A DNA stretch of 64,000 bases from Polychytrium aggregatum (GCF_025602895.1 NW_026516209.1:496001-560000); one strand, 5' to 3'; positions 14,447-26,717 are shown, counted from the first letter of the stretch. Notes: a model not told the origin generated them from the letters alone. Numbers and translations are program-made.

Positions 14447-17400
14447 ATGACCAACGATACCACGGAACCGCTCGATGCAAAGCCCGCTAAGAAAACCCGA
14501 AGCAAGAGAGCTTGCGACGGTAACGACGGTCGCCCAGCATCCACCCCACTCCCTCAACCTTGCGCCCTCTCCCTCCCCCAGCGACTGTCCTCAGCGAGGG
14601 CCACATTGCCAGCACCCGCACAACGGCCCCTCGCCTGTGCTCTGGATAGGCCTGGGTCCTTCGGCTTTGTATCCAGCTGGCCCCAGGGGCTGGATCCACA
14701 GCGAATAGCTGTCCAAATCCTCGGGCGTCGAATAGGACCCGCCTCCATCACTCCCCTCCCTCCCGCGCTGGACTCGGTGCCGCCCTGTCCTGCCTGCGCT
14801 CATGCTCATGTTTCTGCTCTGTCCTGCCGACAGGATGCCGTGCCAAACGAAACCGATGCAGCGGGGGCCACCCGTGCGACACATGCCGGAATCTCGGCAT
14901 GCCCTGCAGTATGTGAATGCGGATTTTGGCCGCCGACCCCTGCCCGTGTCGGTCGCCCACACATTTCCGTCGCCAGCCGCCACCACTTTCGACCACATCC
15001 CACCACCATGGCGAGTCGTGTGCAATTCACTCACCAAGAATATATGCTCCCAGCCATAGCCCTGTTCTCTGCATACTAATGACACCCCTAATGACACTCC
15101 TAATGACACTCCTGCTTCTCTCCAGCGTACTTTACCCCCCAGCGCAAACGAGGCCCGCAGCGCCGTGGCGAACCCGGCAGCTATCTCGCCCAGTCCGGAC
15201 TCCCGTTCCCATCCACACACATGAGCCAGCCCTCGTACGCCCCAATAGGCGACTTGGCCAACCTGACCAACTCGTACGCCTCCGTCTCGTCGCCAGAGTC
15301 CGACGGTGGGGCCGACGGACAACGGAACTCCTCGTCGTCCAGCGACAGCCCGTTGACTGTACGTATTCCCTTCTGCAAGCTCCTACGAGCTCCTGAGCAT
15401 CACGTCGGCACGGAGCGGATATAGCTGCAAGTGACCGTCCGGCCTGGCTCCGATTTCGGCTCCGGTTTCGGCTCCGGCTCCGGGCTGGCTGTCCTCGACA
15501 ACGGGCGTACACGTCGTCCATCGCAAGGCACGACTCCACCGAGAAAGCCGCCAATATGCGCTAATCAACCCCATCCCTTGCCTACCTGCCGGCCATCTCC
15601 GACATCTCCGACATCTGCACATCAAATGATATGGCGGCTGCTTTGGTGCGGCATTCGCGCCGGCACAATCGCCACGGGCAACTTGGTGCATCCATCCTGT
15701 GCTCGAATCTCCGCGCCATGGACACACACTCATCACGGATCATCCCCACAACGACAACGGGAACGACCCGGCCGGTCCCGCAATCGGTGCCCATTCCGCA
15801 GTCCGAGACCGTCCAACAAAACGTTTGCTCGAGTGAGTGTCGCCAGAGCGATCGGAGGCACGATCAGGGCACTTCAACATCAGGCTCCTCTCTGCCGTCT
15901 ACAGGCAACCACCCGCCATTAACACTCACCGCTCGCTCTCTGCTAGTCCACAACCTGAACGACAACTCCACCATCTACTATGGCCCGACGGCCATCGGCG
16001 GGGCTGTTGCTTCGACCTGGCTGCCTCGGGGTCCGCTGGGCATCGTCGATATCTCGGTCCGATGCCGCACCCGACTCTTCTCGCATCTGCCCCATGCCGA
16101 GTCACTCCCCTTTGATCGAGCTACAACCCAGCAGGCCCTGGATGTATATTTTCAGTACATTGCCCCGTCCCTGGACATGATTGACCAGGCACGATTCTAT
16201 GAAGAGTTTGAAAAGGATACGCACTCCGAGGTGAGTCGATGGGCTCATCCGATGCGCTCGTCCGATGGGCTCATTCGATGGACTCGCCCCCACATCCAGC
16301 AAGGTGTTGCCGACAAACCGATGCACAGGTCTTTCGGAACTGACGCTCACGCCTCGATCTTGACCGTGGTCCAACCCAATCCAGCCCTTCTCGCTCTTGG
16401 TCTGGACCATGTGCCTCTATGTGATTCTCGAGCCAAATCTGTATCATGAGGCCGGCGTGGTCGACATCGCCGGTGCCCGACTCAGACTGATGGACCACTG
16501 CTTCACCGAGATCAGCAAGCTGTACCATCACCCCAACTTCCGTGTTCTGCAGTGCCTGGTGCTGATGACTGCCATTAGCTTCCATAGCGGCAACCTCATG
16601 TCTCTCAAATCCAGGTTCTACACGGGTATATATTGCACTGGGCCCCTGCTTGTTTTGTCCGCACACCGACACGCAGTCGTCTACTACCACTACTACCAAC
16701 TGACCGGACAATGTGGGTTTGTCGGCACCCTGCAGATCTCGCCTGGACCATCATTGTTGAGCTTGGGCTCCACCTCAACATTGACCAGGTGCGCAACCCG
16801 CCGCCGAGCACCGCCGAGAAGCGAGAGCACCGTGCCACATTCTTTGTGCTCTACATCCTGGACCGCTTCAAGCAGCTGGTATGCGGCCGGCCCTCTGTGA
16901 TCCATGACGAAGGTAGGCGCGACTACCGCCCATTCGAATTTCAGGCTGTCGGTTACCCGTCATGAGCAAGTCTGGCTTCCACCGAGCTCACGGCCGACAC
17001 GACAATCAGCTCCCATCTGACTGTCCGCTTTGATTCCTCTCCAACGCCGCTGCAGCATGGGATGTATCCTTCCTGGACGAGGTGTACGACGAGACATACA
17101 CCGACTTGACCATCTACGTGCGCCTCTCACGCATCGGCGGCCGCCTGACCAACATGCTGGTGAGCCCAAACTACAGCCCCAGCCAGCGCAAGAAGCTCTC
17201 CTTTGAGATCGCTCAGGATTTGCAAAAGTGGCTGTCAAGCCTGCCGGCGCAGTATCGCCACCCAAACTCGTACAAAGTCTTCAACCTGTCGCATCATCTG
17301 CACGCCTACTACCACACCCTCAACATCCTGGCCCAGAAGGTCATGTCGCCCCGACCCAACTTCAGCGCCATCGACAGCGCTCAAAAGATCGTCACTTGTC

Positions 17401-18590
17401 TCAAGTACCTTCCGCGGCTCAAAAACACGGACTGCACCGAAGCACCCGGCGGACAGCGGACGGCCGAAGACATGTACCGACAGTCCTACTTCCAGATACC
17501 GGGGTTCGCCCACTTTTCGATGACTGCCGGCACTGTACTGCTGGAGCTCATCATGGACTCGCCTAACCAGCTGTCTGTCCTCACCGCACTGAACGAAATC
17601 GTGCTGACCATGGAGAGCTTGGGGACGGCGCTGTCGTACTGCCTCCGAGGCGCCATCTACCAGTTCATCCAGTGGAACTCGATCTATCTCAAGAGCCTGG
17701 AGGCGACAGCGGCTGAACGCAGCCCCGGTGTGCATGCTGATTCATCCGAAATCTCGCCGACAGCTCTGCCGATAACGACAGCGACAGCGTCGATCGGCTT
17801 GACCATCCCAACGGCATCAACCTCCACACTCACCCTCGCGGATCTGCAGCCGCCAGCGTCCGCTCAGCAGACCGCGCATGTCCAGGCGATACCGCTGATG
17901 GCCGCTGCCACGATGCTGGGACATACCCCAATGACGACCGCGGGCACGATGCCGGCTGCTCCGTCAATGCTGGCAGTCCCACCGGACCAGCCCATCGGCA
18001 CCACGATCGACCCGGAGCTGTTCAACATCGTAAACTCATACAACCTGTACGAAGCGCACAGCCGCATATCTATTGCCGGAGCGATCTCAGCGTCGTTTCA
18101 ATCCCCCACGGTGCCAACTCCGTCAGCGCAATCCTACTACAATGGATGGCCGCTCTTTCCGCCGGCCGAACCGCAGTCGATCTTGGAGGCAACGCACATC
18201 GGCAGCGTTCCAGCCGCCCCTGTGGTTGGCCACACTCCTTTCAACAGACGGACCGAGGCATTTGTGCCCCAGCTCGGCATCGGGGTCAACATTCCGATGG
18301 CCGGCACCCTCATCGGCGATGGCTCGCAAGGCGCCATCGCTCTGCCAAAGACCTTTTCGTCAATCGACGTGGATATGCACCAAGCACAGCTGACCGGAGG
18401 GCATCTGACAGCGGCGTCTCAGCTCCGGGGCATCGCCGAGACAAACATCCAAGCGTACGGCTTTCGCTCTGGGGCCCAAGGCCACCCTGCCCCCACCACT
18501 GCTGCACATCTGCATCCTGGTGCCTATATGGCCCTCACGAACGAAGACTGGGCATCTGCCGGTGTGCACTATTCCCATCTTGCTCCCTGA
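14447..18590 (+). CDS. Zn(II)2Cys6 fungal transcription factor, 8 exons
   Basis: DNA-binding regulator of the Gal4-type fungal family. Exons: 14447-14519, 14834-14908, 15126-15358, 15802-15832, 15905-16230, 16385-16625, 16736-16912, 17056-18590; 896 residues. The binuclear zinc cluster is complete, with Cys at residues 23, 26, 33, 39, 42 and 49 (spacing C-x2-C-x6-C-x5-C-x2-C-x6-C) and basic residues RAKRNR between. Intron 1 falls inside it between Cys23 and Cys26, and intron 2 just after Cys49. A Lys/Arg linker (PQRKRGPQRRG) follows. A fungal-specific transcription-factor middle homology region covers about residues 170-560, with the typical RLSRIGGRL motif and hydrophobic helices. The tail is rich in Ala/Thr/Pro. 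Exon 4 (31 nt) is inferred only from frame. Target genes are unknown. Confidence 0.88.
15077..15112. repeat. Tandem repeat TAATGACACTCC x3
   Basis: Three 12-bp copies (first copy with one change) in intron 2 of the Zn2Cys6 gene, directly upstream of the pyrimidine tract and AG acceptor at 15125. Confidence 0.85.
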
Positions 18591-18886
18591 TAGCTGGATC
18601 GATGCTCCTCCCTCCTCTCCTCCTGCTCTCCCCTCTCCCCTAATACTGAGCAGCCTCGATCTGGAAGCAAAGGGCTGCCGTCGTTGTAAATAACACTACT
18701 GATATTAGAACAAGTCCAGAAGAGAGCCCGTTCTGAAGCGGGAGTGTGAGCGTCTCTGCAGTGGCCGCGGGGAGAGTGAACACCTGAATCCATGAGCCGG
18801 CTCGCTGTCATCGCGCTCCTTCCCTGATCTCACACACCCCGCTTCATCCTGCCGCTCGCTGCCGCTCGCTGCTGCTCCGATCTTCG

Positions 18887-20458
18887 ATGCACTGGCTGCA
18901 CCGCCTTGCCTCCAGCCCACTTCGAGCGACGGCTGCATCAACTTGGCTGCCCGTGCGTGTGGTGCCCTGTCGTCCCACTTGTCCCAATCGCACCCCAACC
19001 CGGAACGAGTCTGGAGCCTCCATCCAGACCTCCAGGGGCCTCGTCCAGCAACTCGAGGATTATCTCTATCTGCAGAACGTCACGGCGGCATGGAACACTT
19101 ACCAAGCTCTGCATGAGACCCAGCAGGTCGACCGCATCTCGCAGCATCAGTATTCCCACCTCCTGTCGATCGCCGCATCCAAGACCGCCTCCGATCTGGA
19201 TCTGTTCCTGACCGACATGCGCCGCTCGCTGGGCAAACCGCCGACCGACACCGACTATGAGATCCTGCTACGCTCAATGGCTCGCCAGGGTAGCCTCGAC
19301 CGATTCGAATTCTATCATGCCGAGCGCACGAGCCTGCACGGAAGCAACCGGGCCTATGAGCTGTCTTATTGGAACAATCGGATCCTGGCTCTGCAGCGGG
19401 CGGGCGAGGCTGTCGAGGCCCTGCAGCTGTATGAGCTGGATCCGCAGTTCACGACAGCCTTTCTTGATCCTGAGGCCGCAATCGCTCTCCTTGACGCCTG
19501 CATGTCGCTTGGCCAGTTTGAGCGGGTCCTGGCGCTCGTCGAACGCATGCAGACAAGTGGTCTCCAGCCCGGCACTCAAGTCCACCGAATAGCCATGGAG
19601 GCAGCGTTCGAGCTCAAAAACTCAAAGACGGTCTATAACATTCTCGAAAGGTGTCGGATCCGAGATCGCAAGAGCGCTAGCTATCTGTACTATGTTCCGC
19701 TGCGGGCAGCCTATCTGCTGGACAGGGATCTCGGCCAGGTCGAGGCGCTGCTTGCCAAAATGCAGCACTCTGGCTATGATCCCATCAAGTGTGTCCCTTC
19801 GTTTGTGCTCAAGTACTGGGCCCAGCGGAGGAACTACTCGATGCTATTTTCGCTGTGGAAGCGGCTGATTCCAAAGCGAGAGGAGCTCTACAAGACGCAC
19901 CATCTGCGGCCGGACTTGCCGACGGAGCTCTGCGGCAGCCCGATCGTCCCCGAGCTGTTTGCCCGGTTTCTGGAGATGGCTCGGGGCCACGACATCAAGG
20001 TTAACCACATCCTCCTCCTCTCGCTGATGGACGGCTACATCAAGGACGGCCAGCTCGACTCGGTTCGTCGGATTCTGGAGCTGGCGCTGCCGCTCCGGAT
20101 CGAAAGAATCGTGTGGGTATTTGACTCGGCCGTGCGGGCCTTTCTGGACCAAGACCCCGGGAGAGCCATGTCGGTCTTTCTGATGATGAAGGAGAACAAG
20201 ATTGCGGGCAACTTTCCTCTCTATCAGGCCCTGATAGAGCACTTTTGCAAGACCAAAGACGCTGCCGCGCTCGCGATTGTCCAGGGCCATCTCCACACGG
20301 ACGTGCTGGCCTTATCGGCGTCGGTGCATCAAAAGCATTACCTCATCGAACGTCTGCGGATAGCATTTGAGGGACGGCAGCTCGAGTTGGAGCAAGTTAT
20401 CGGATCGCTCGCCTCCCCGTCGGACCGCATCTTGTGGGCCTCACAACCGTCAGTCTGA
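18887..20458 (+). CDS. Pentatricopeptide-repeat protein, probably mitochondrial
   Basis: Single exon of 523 residues. The N-terminus is rich in Arg, Ser and Ala with almost no acidic residues for ~40 positions, as expected of a mitochondrial presequence. The rest is a helical array with PPR-like units: YSHLLSIAASK, YEILLRSMARQGS, LLDACMSLGQFERVLALVERMQTSGLQPG, LLAKMQHSGYDPIKC, LLSLMDGYIKDGQLDSVRRIL and YQALIEHFCKTKD. PPR proteins bind single-stranded organellar RNA in processing, stability or translation. The specific RNA cannot be read from sequence. It lies 296 bp after the Zn2Cys6 gene on the same strand. Confidence 0.82.
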   Translation: MHWLHRLASSPLRATAASTWLPVRVVPCRPTCPNRTPTRNESGASIQTSRGLVQQLEDYLYLQNVTAAWNTYQALHETQQVDRISQHQYSHLLSIAASKTASDLDLFLTDMRRSLGKPPTDTDYEILLRSMARQGSLDRFEFYHAERTSLHGSNRAYELSYWNNRILALQRAGEAVEALQLYELDPQFTTAFLDPEAAIALLDACMSLGQFERVLALVERMQTSGLQPGTQVHRIAMEAAFELKNSKTVYNILERCRIRDRKSASYLYYVPLRAAYLLDRDLGQVEALLAKMQHSGYDPIKCVPSFVLKYWAQRRNYSMLFSLWKRLIPKREELYKTHHLRPDLPTELCGSPIVPELFARFLEMARGHDIKVNHILLLSLMDGYIKDGQLDSVRRILELALPLRIERIVWVFDSAVRAFLDQDPGRAMSVFLMMKENKIAGNFPLYQALIEHFCKTKDAAALAIVQGHLHTDVLALSASVHQKHYLIERLRIAFEGRQLELEQVIGSLASPSDRILWASQPSV

Positions 20459-20852
20459 GGCCGGCAATCGGCCCCCTCCCCGGAAGTACTCACGATGGAT
20501 CGCCCTGTTTGAAATACAGCATGTCATGGACATCCCGGTCGTCTTGGGGGAAATCGGGCTTGGGTCGGCCGGCTTCGTATGTAGCCGGCCCTGCATCGCT
20601 GATGACGCCGAGTGTTGAAACATCGCCAGTCCCGGATCACCCAGGGATCCGCCCTTTCCCGCTCGCTCGCTCACTTGGGTCATCGAGCTGGGCCGTGAGG
20701 CGGGCAAACGAGGGAGAGGAGAGCCAGCGCCGCACGATGGCCTCCCGGTCCTGATCTGATCTCGTCCCGCCTGGCCCTCGTCTCAGGCAGCCTGACGACA
20801 CCGATCCCACTCGCCAGATCTCTCTCTTTGCGAATCGCACACGCGACCAAGC
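20459..20852. other. Intergenic spacer, PPR to CFAP300
   Basis: 394 bp between two + strand genes. Nothing coding is recognised; it should contain the PPR 3' UTR and the CFAP300 promoter. Confidence 0.4.
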
Positions 20853-22082
20853 ATGATCACCGACCAGCCCGAGACGATAGCCCAGGCTTCCGAGCTCACA
20901 CAGGGCGAATGCAGCAAGGCTAAAAGTGAGCTCGAGGAAAAGATGTTTGGATTTACTTTTCTGGAAAATTCCAAGTTTCCAGGCTTTGACCACAAAGATA
21001 TCCAAGAGCTTCTGTATAAATGGTAGTATTCCAAGGAATCTTGTACCGAGAATGAAACCCCCGGTCCGGCATACACATCAGGCATCTGCTCCAGGAGAGA
21101 GGGGGGGGGGGAGCAAAACGGGAATGCTAACGACACCGCTGGCGCCAGGGGCATGCGAGACCACTGCTACCTCAAGCGATTCAGCTACGACCGATTCCTC
21201 CAGCCGTATGAGATGGACCAGTTCCTGCTCGAATTCTTCAACGACGGCAATGTGCAGCCACATATCCGGGTCCTGTCGACCATGGATCGCTGGGGCACCC
21301 TCGGCAAGGTCACCAAGGTCCACAAGCAGACCTGTAACCACACCGTGGTGACGCTGAGCTTCTTCGACAGGCTCTACGAGCACGGTCAGTATGGGCTGGG
21401 CAACGCCCTGTGTGGTTTCGCTGAGAATCGCATATCTCATGGGACGTCCTTTACCCTTAAAAAGCTCACACGGCGGCTCGCCCTGCCCGCCCACCGGGAC
21501 AACAGGCATCGTACGCAAGACGGGCGAAATCAAGAAGTGCTTTGACGAGTACCACGATGGCTTTGTGGTCTCGGATGAGCTCCGAAAGTGCTTGCTGATG
21601 CCCGAGTTCGAGACCTTTGCGCTGTTTTCACCCGAGGACCGGTCCGAGTTCATCTTTGCGCTCTTCAAGGGTCTCTGCTTGGGCGGCCGCGTCAATCAGT
21701 ACGAGGATTTTCTGGATCCCTATCTTGATGCTACCAAGCGCATCTACAAGGATCTGATCAGGTAGCGTGTATGGAGTAATGCGTCGACAGCGAACCGGGC
21801 ACGCCACCATGCCAGTCATCGACTCTGCTCAGAGACGTTTTGCTGAGTACGCTTATTCGTTTGCCCATGCGGGGGCCCACTTTGCATGACAGTGTGTCCA
21901 AAGACTCTGCAACGGGGCAGCTCGCAGTGGCCTCGCATGTCCATCGAATCGATGCGCTCGACAGCGCACTGTCGCCCCTGTTCCCCATGGAGCACCCGCA
22001 GAACTTTTGCTATGTCGCGATCGATCCGCTCAGGAGACATGTCAATGTGTTCTACCACGCCTCGGACAGCTACTACTCTTGA
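20853..22082 (+). CDS. cfap300: Cilia- and flagella-associated protein 300 (C11orf70), 4 exons
   Basis: Cytoplasmic factor needed for assembly of axonemal dynein arms. Exons: 20853-21022, 21149-21384, 21506-21761, 21833-22082; 303 residues, close to the animal protein's length. Family signatures appear in order: a YKW segment, FSYDRFLQPYEMDQFLLEFF, a TLSFFDRLYEHGIVRKTG segment, the core VSDELRKCLLMPE, FIFALFKGLCLGG followed by QYEDFLDPYLDATKRIYKDLIR, and a C-terminal VAIDPLRRHVNVFYH. The order and spacing match CFAP300/DUF4498 throughout. Its presence points to a fungus that makes flagellated zoospores. All introns are small and phase-consistent. Confidence 0.93.
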
Positions 22083-22806
22083 TATCCCGCGTGGTGCATA
22101 TCTTTTCGCTGGGAGCTTTGTCGATCTGGACTGAGTCTTACAGCAGCAGCACCGGCCATCTCCATGCGGCGGCACTTGCTGGCCGTGTCCGAAATAACAC
22201 GGCGACTCGACGAAGTGGCAGCACATCTTGAGCTTTGTCCCTGGCCATGCTTGCTGGAGGTGCAGGCGGCGCTTGCTGCGTTCATTCATGCCGGCCATGA
22301 GCGGTGGTGGTGATCGTTCCAGAGCCTTCCATGTCACGTGTACAGGACCAAAACGCAAATGCTGTCCACGAAACAGGCGCCCCACCGCCCACCGCCCTCC
22401 TCGCCTCTGTACATCTCTCCATCCGCCGTCGAGACCAAGCCCGACCAGACAAGCCGAAGCAACACACGACAGCATCAGCGCTCATCGCCATGTCCACGAT
22501 CAGTACGTCCCGTGTCGGACACCTCCTTTCTATTGCACTTATCGGCGATGTCGCCAATACCCCTGTAACCTCATGCAATGGGTGCCTCCTCATCGGCTCA
22601 AGGGCGTTCGTGTTGGCTTCGACAAAGCCGTGCAGAGGGCCGTTTAATGGAGACGGCCTCAGAGTGTTTGATGGGTTGGCCCCCCCCCAAATCTTCTCGC
22701 TGGCTTGATCCTTGGTGCATATGCGGCGCCCAATTGTCGGCAACAAATGGCTAGTGCTCTTTGGAGAACCCAACAGACAGCCTGGCTGACCTCCCCCCTG
22801 CCTGTA
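22083..22806. other. Intergenic region, CFAP300 to CDC37
   Basis: About 0.7 kb between two + strand genes, with a C homopolymer near 22680. Open frames on both strands lack family signatures. It probably contains the CFAP300 3' UTR and the CDC37 promoter. Confidence 0.4.
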
Positions 22807-24994
22807 ATGCCCCGATTTCGGATAGACTACAGCAAATGGGACAAGATCGAGCTCAGCGACGACGACGACTTTGAATGCCAGTGAGTCTCGACTGCATCGG
22901 CGGACCAGTCGGCCGGTAGAGAGCGGATCGTGATGGCTGTCCTGCCTCGGCTTCCTTTCCTTTCCGGGACGGAGTGCTGTGTGGGTTCAATGCAACTGAC
23001 GCCGATCCGATGGCCCTGTCCAGCCCAAATGTCGACAAAGGCTCGATGATCCGCTGGAAGCAGGCCGACATCCACAAACAACGCCGGGAGCGAAAGGACA
23101 AGTCCGTCCTGCTTCAGATGGAGATGGACCTCGCCCAGAAGGCGTTCGCCATGATCAAGGATCTCATCCCGCTGCAGGCCTCCGCTGCCGAAACGCAGTT
23201 CAACCCGGCAGATTTCTTTGAGCGTCTGCAGAAGCTCAGCGCGGAGTTTGAGCGTCTCGAGGAAAATTTCCGACAGGAGACCTTTGCCATCGTTGCTAAG
23301 GACCGGGATGCCCGCTGGGGTCCCGTCGAGCCCATCCCCTTCTGCCAGAAGCGCATGCCTCTGAACGCCATGCTCAGGATCGTCATGGATGTTATGAAGG
23401 CATCCAAGGAGAACAACGAGGCGACCGGTATTGAGCTGTTTGTGCGTGGATGCGACAGCCTCGAGCAGACCATCTCCCAGCGCGCCGCCGATATCAAGAC
23501 TGAGCTTCTCAAGGACGAAATCGAAGCAGGCAAGAAGCTTACCTCCGAGAACATGTACAAGGAGGGCTTTAGCCGCACGGTGAGCGTCGTTTGCTTCGTG
23601 TGGGACTGTCCCTCAAGATGTGGTCGTGGGAGCGACAGGGACAGCAAGTAGTGCGTCCAGGCTTGAGTCGGTCGCTGAAAATACGTCCGTTGCGGCTGGC
23701 ATGCCTTGCCAGGCTTGTGCGTTGATCTGTCGATTAACTGCGCGAATTGGCTGCTGATTCTGATGAGCGACCATCGTTTCCTGCATATACTCAGGTGCTG
23801 GCCCAGCATCCCGAGGCCCACAAGGAGCCCGCCAAGGAGCCCGCCAAGCCTGCGGCCAAAGAAAAGGTCATCGAGACCATCCACACCCCTTCCAAGGTAC
23901 GGGATGAATGGGTGTGTCTGCAATCAGGCTCGGCACCAGTGCGCCTGCGCCGGCAAACCGTCGACTCTGTTTTGACTCCATTATCACAGCCCGCCGAGGT
24001 CGAGCCCACCGAAGCCCAGGACGCGGGCGAGGAAGATGACGGGAACTACATCACCAACGCCGATGTTCGCCAATTTGCCGAGCTCAACGACTTTGACGCC
24101 TCCTTCAAATTCCTGGCCAAGCACAAATACATCTGTACCCAGGAGTTCTCGGACGAAATCCTGGCCGAGGCGTTTAAGCGTCAGATGAACAGAGACCCCA
24201 AAGGCTCGCAGCAATGTGTCCAGCAGAGTCTGATCCTGCAATACGTTGCGCTTCTTGGACAGGAGGGGGCGGGCGTCCCTGTTTTCTTCCAGAGGTAAGC
24301 CCGAGATGCACCAGCACCCACCGGGATTCACAAAGCCTCGACGACACGCCCTGATTTGATCGAATGCGATCTGGCCTGACCTCGCCCTTGATTTGCGATG
24401 TAGATTGCAATCGCCCAGTCACAGCGCCCGTCAGATGTTCTTCCAGGACGTAACTCGAACATATGATCGCATTGTCGAGCGCGTCGAGGTTCTCAGAAAA
24501 CGAAATCTTGAGGAGCAGGAGCAGGAGCGCCAAGCGGCCTTGGCCCGGCTTGCTTCAGCCACCCAGCCTGATGGAACCATAAAACTGCCTCTGTCGGAGG
24601 ATCCGGATGAGCAGGAGCTGCGAAGGGCCGAGGTCTTTGACGGCCTCGATCCACGCTTTCAAAGTGAGTATCATGCACTCCATACACATCTGCACAACTG
24701 AACTAGCTCCCCCCGAGTACCGTTGTGTACTGGAAAAGCAGAGCGAAGGGGGCTCCCATGGAGATTCCGTGCCATGGCTGTTGGCGGGACCTGCCGTTTC
24801 TCACACTACACGGGGATTACATTTGCATGCATACACCAGAGGCGCTGCTGCTACAAGACGTCGACCTCATCAACGAATATCTGGGCACACTGAACAAGGA
24901 AGAGTCGAAAGAGATCCTCGACCTCTGTCAGGAGGCCGGCTTGATGGCTTTGCAGATGGAGGATGATCCCGAGAGCAGCGAGGCCCAGGCTTAG
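22807..24994 (+). CDS. cdc37: Hsp90 co-chaperone Cdc37, 7 exons
   Basis: Kinase-specific co-chaperone that loads client kinases onto Hsp90. Exons: 22807-22880, 23024-23579, 23795-23896, 23990-24294, 24404-24663, 24707-24721, 24840-24994; 488 residues. The N-terminal kinase-binding domain is unmistakable: DYSKWDKIELSDDDDFECHP, then NVDKGSMIRWKQADIHKQR. A coiled-coil follows, then an acidic linker, the Hsp90-binding middle domain (FAELNDFDASFKFLAKHKYI, a QMFFQDV..TYDRI helix) and a C-terminal helical domain (DVDLINEYLGTLNKEESKEIL). Exon 6 is only 15 nt; it is required to join PPEY to QALLLQDVD in frame. The Ser in the DDDDFE context that CK2 phosphorylates in yeast and animals is replaced here by Asp or shifted: only the Ser before the Asp run remains. 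Confidence 0.95.
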
Positions 24995-25293
24995 GCTCAT
25001 GTCCCGGCCCAATACAGCTTGTTCAAATCGAAACGAGACAGCGTCCCTGAGCGCCCTTCTCCTCAGCCGCTGCATATTGTTGGCCTTGGGAGCACAGTCC
25101 CGAATACATCCGGTCGATCTCAGGTCGATTGAGTCGCTTGGTCCTGAGGCGTCTCTGGTGGTGGAGATGCTCACACAATTGCTCGGCGAATCGGAGTCTC
25201 CGTGGAGGCCTGGTTTGTCAATAGCTCCGGAGATGAGCACAGTTCAATGCGCTTTATTGGATATTACTTTTGTTCCTTGCGACAAAAACAGCT

Positions 25294-26189
25294 TTAGTGG
25301 GCGGCAGGCTTGCCGGACTGCTGGTGGTTCCACCACTCGACGGCTTCATCCTTGAGGGCCTTCTCCTTGGCAGCGAGGCGACCGGCCTCACTGCAGTTAT
25401 CATGGCACACGGAGGAGATGGTGAAGCGGATTCATTGTCAGCGTCGCAGCACAGATCGAACATAGACATAGCACATCCAGTCCATGCAGAAAAGCCAGGA
25501 GACCACCCGCAGACCGCTGCAGCGGCGCATATGCCACACGTTTGAGATGTGATCTAGTCGCTCGCCAGGTCGACAGGAGTGAGTTTCCAGATGGGCTGAA
25601 CGCGTAATTCCGATCCCGAGTGGGGCATACATCGCCGAACGACTTTGATCCCATGTCCGACGCTGGCTGATTCCACCGCAGATCGGCGTCCTTCTGGGCG
25701 AGCCGCGAATTGCTCTCAGGACGCCGTTTCCGCGACCTGGTCCAGACAAGACCACTGCCACATAACGCTGTCCACATGTGCTAATGATCCATCCGTCCGT
25801 CCAAACGGGCCGTTCCGTTTCCAAATCATATGATCGAGCCGTGGATTTTGTCGACGTATCCGATGGGCAGTCACAGCTACTTACGGAAGAGGAGCTGGAT
25901 ATGATGGATAGGGGTGATAAACAAGTCAGATCTCGGGTGGCATTCGTTCCGCGAGAGCAATTCCAGCACAGCAAACAGTCGGTCACAGATTGCACCGCAG
26001 GAGGGCCCTCCTGGACAGCGCTTGTTTGCACAGCAGCCACCTACAGGCGTTGGTCAGGGCAGAGTGGGCGGCAGAGAACAGGAAGAAGGCGGTGGAGCCG
26101 GAGATGAAGAAAGGGAAGTAGAGCTTGAGGACGGGCGAGGGCCAGACACGTTGGCCCAGGAAAGTGCGGAAGGCGGGTTGAGCGGTCAT
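25294..26189 (-). CDS. ATP18: Mitochondrial ATP synthase subunit j (Atp18-like), 2 exons
   Basis: Small membrane subunit of the F0 sector. Exons: 26189-26041 and 25390-25294, joined to 81 residues. The N-terminal half contains the subunit j signature WPSPVLKLYFPFFISGS followed by a single hydrophobic span. The C-terminal exon gives a charged matrix or intermembrane tail, EAGRLAAKEKALKDEAVEWW. The intron is ~650 bp, long for this window, and nothing inside it is clearly coding. Yeast Atp18 is shorter (59 residues), so the tail is extended. The 3' end faces CDC37 (299 bp apart) and the start is divergent from WDR5. Confidence 0.8.
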
Positions 26190-26717
26190 GGTTGTCGCCG
26201 TGCTGTGACTCTCTGGTGGTCGGGAGCTCTTGCTTGACTGGGTGAGGACGAAGTCAACGACGCTGGAGCCTGGCTGAGGACAAGTGCAGAGAGCGAAAAA
26301 AGCAAAAACCAGCGAGGGCGAGACGCAGGCGAGGGCCTCTCCGCCGTGCCTTTGCCCGGCGAGAGCATGCTCGCGAGAAGGTGGCCGGATTAATTTCATT
26401 TCGGCATCGGCCAGAGCGTGGCCGGCTTGCTGCGCAGCACTGGATCGAGCCGGAGGCGGCCAGCGCTCCCGGTTTCGTCCGCCCACTTTTTTTTTGTGCC
26501 AGCCGCTCCGCACCGAGCCATCCTGGCAGTTCCCCAGCGACCCATCCCCCTGCTGCAAGGCCATCCGTGCGAGTCGATAGAGACGACATCTGCCCTCCAC
26601 TGCCAGCGACTCCAAGCCGGCCCCGCTGTCAATAGTCACTCGACTTCATCGGCTGTGCAAGCAACTCCACAGCCATCATTGGCCATCATCGCGTCCACAA
26701 TCGACACAAGCAGCGCT
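26190..26717. promoter_or_regulatory. Divergent promoter region, ATP18 / WDR5
   Basis: 528 bp between the two divergent start codons. The frame of the WDR5 gene stays open upstream to an ATG at 26418, so the WDR5 N-terminus could be longer. No other gene is supported. Confidence 0.4.

Noticed and set aside
25778-26107. 109-codon + frame inside the ATP18 intron, with an acidic TEEELDMMDRGD segment
   Set aside because: Partly protein-like composition, but it runs antisense into the conserved ATP18 exon and lacks a plausible gene structure.
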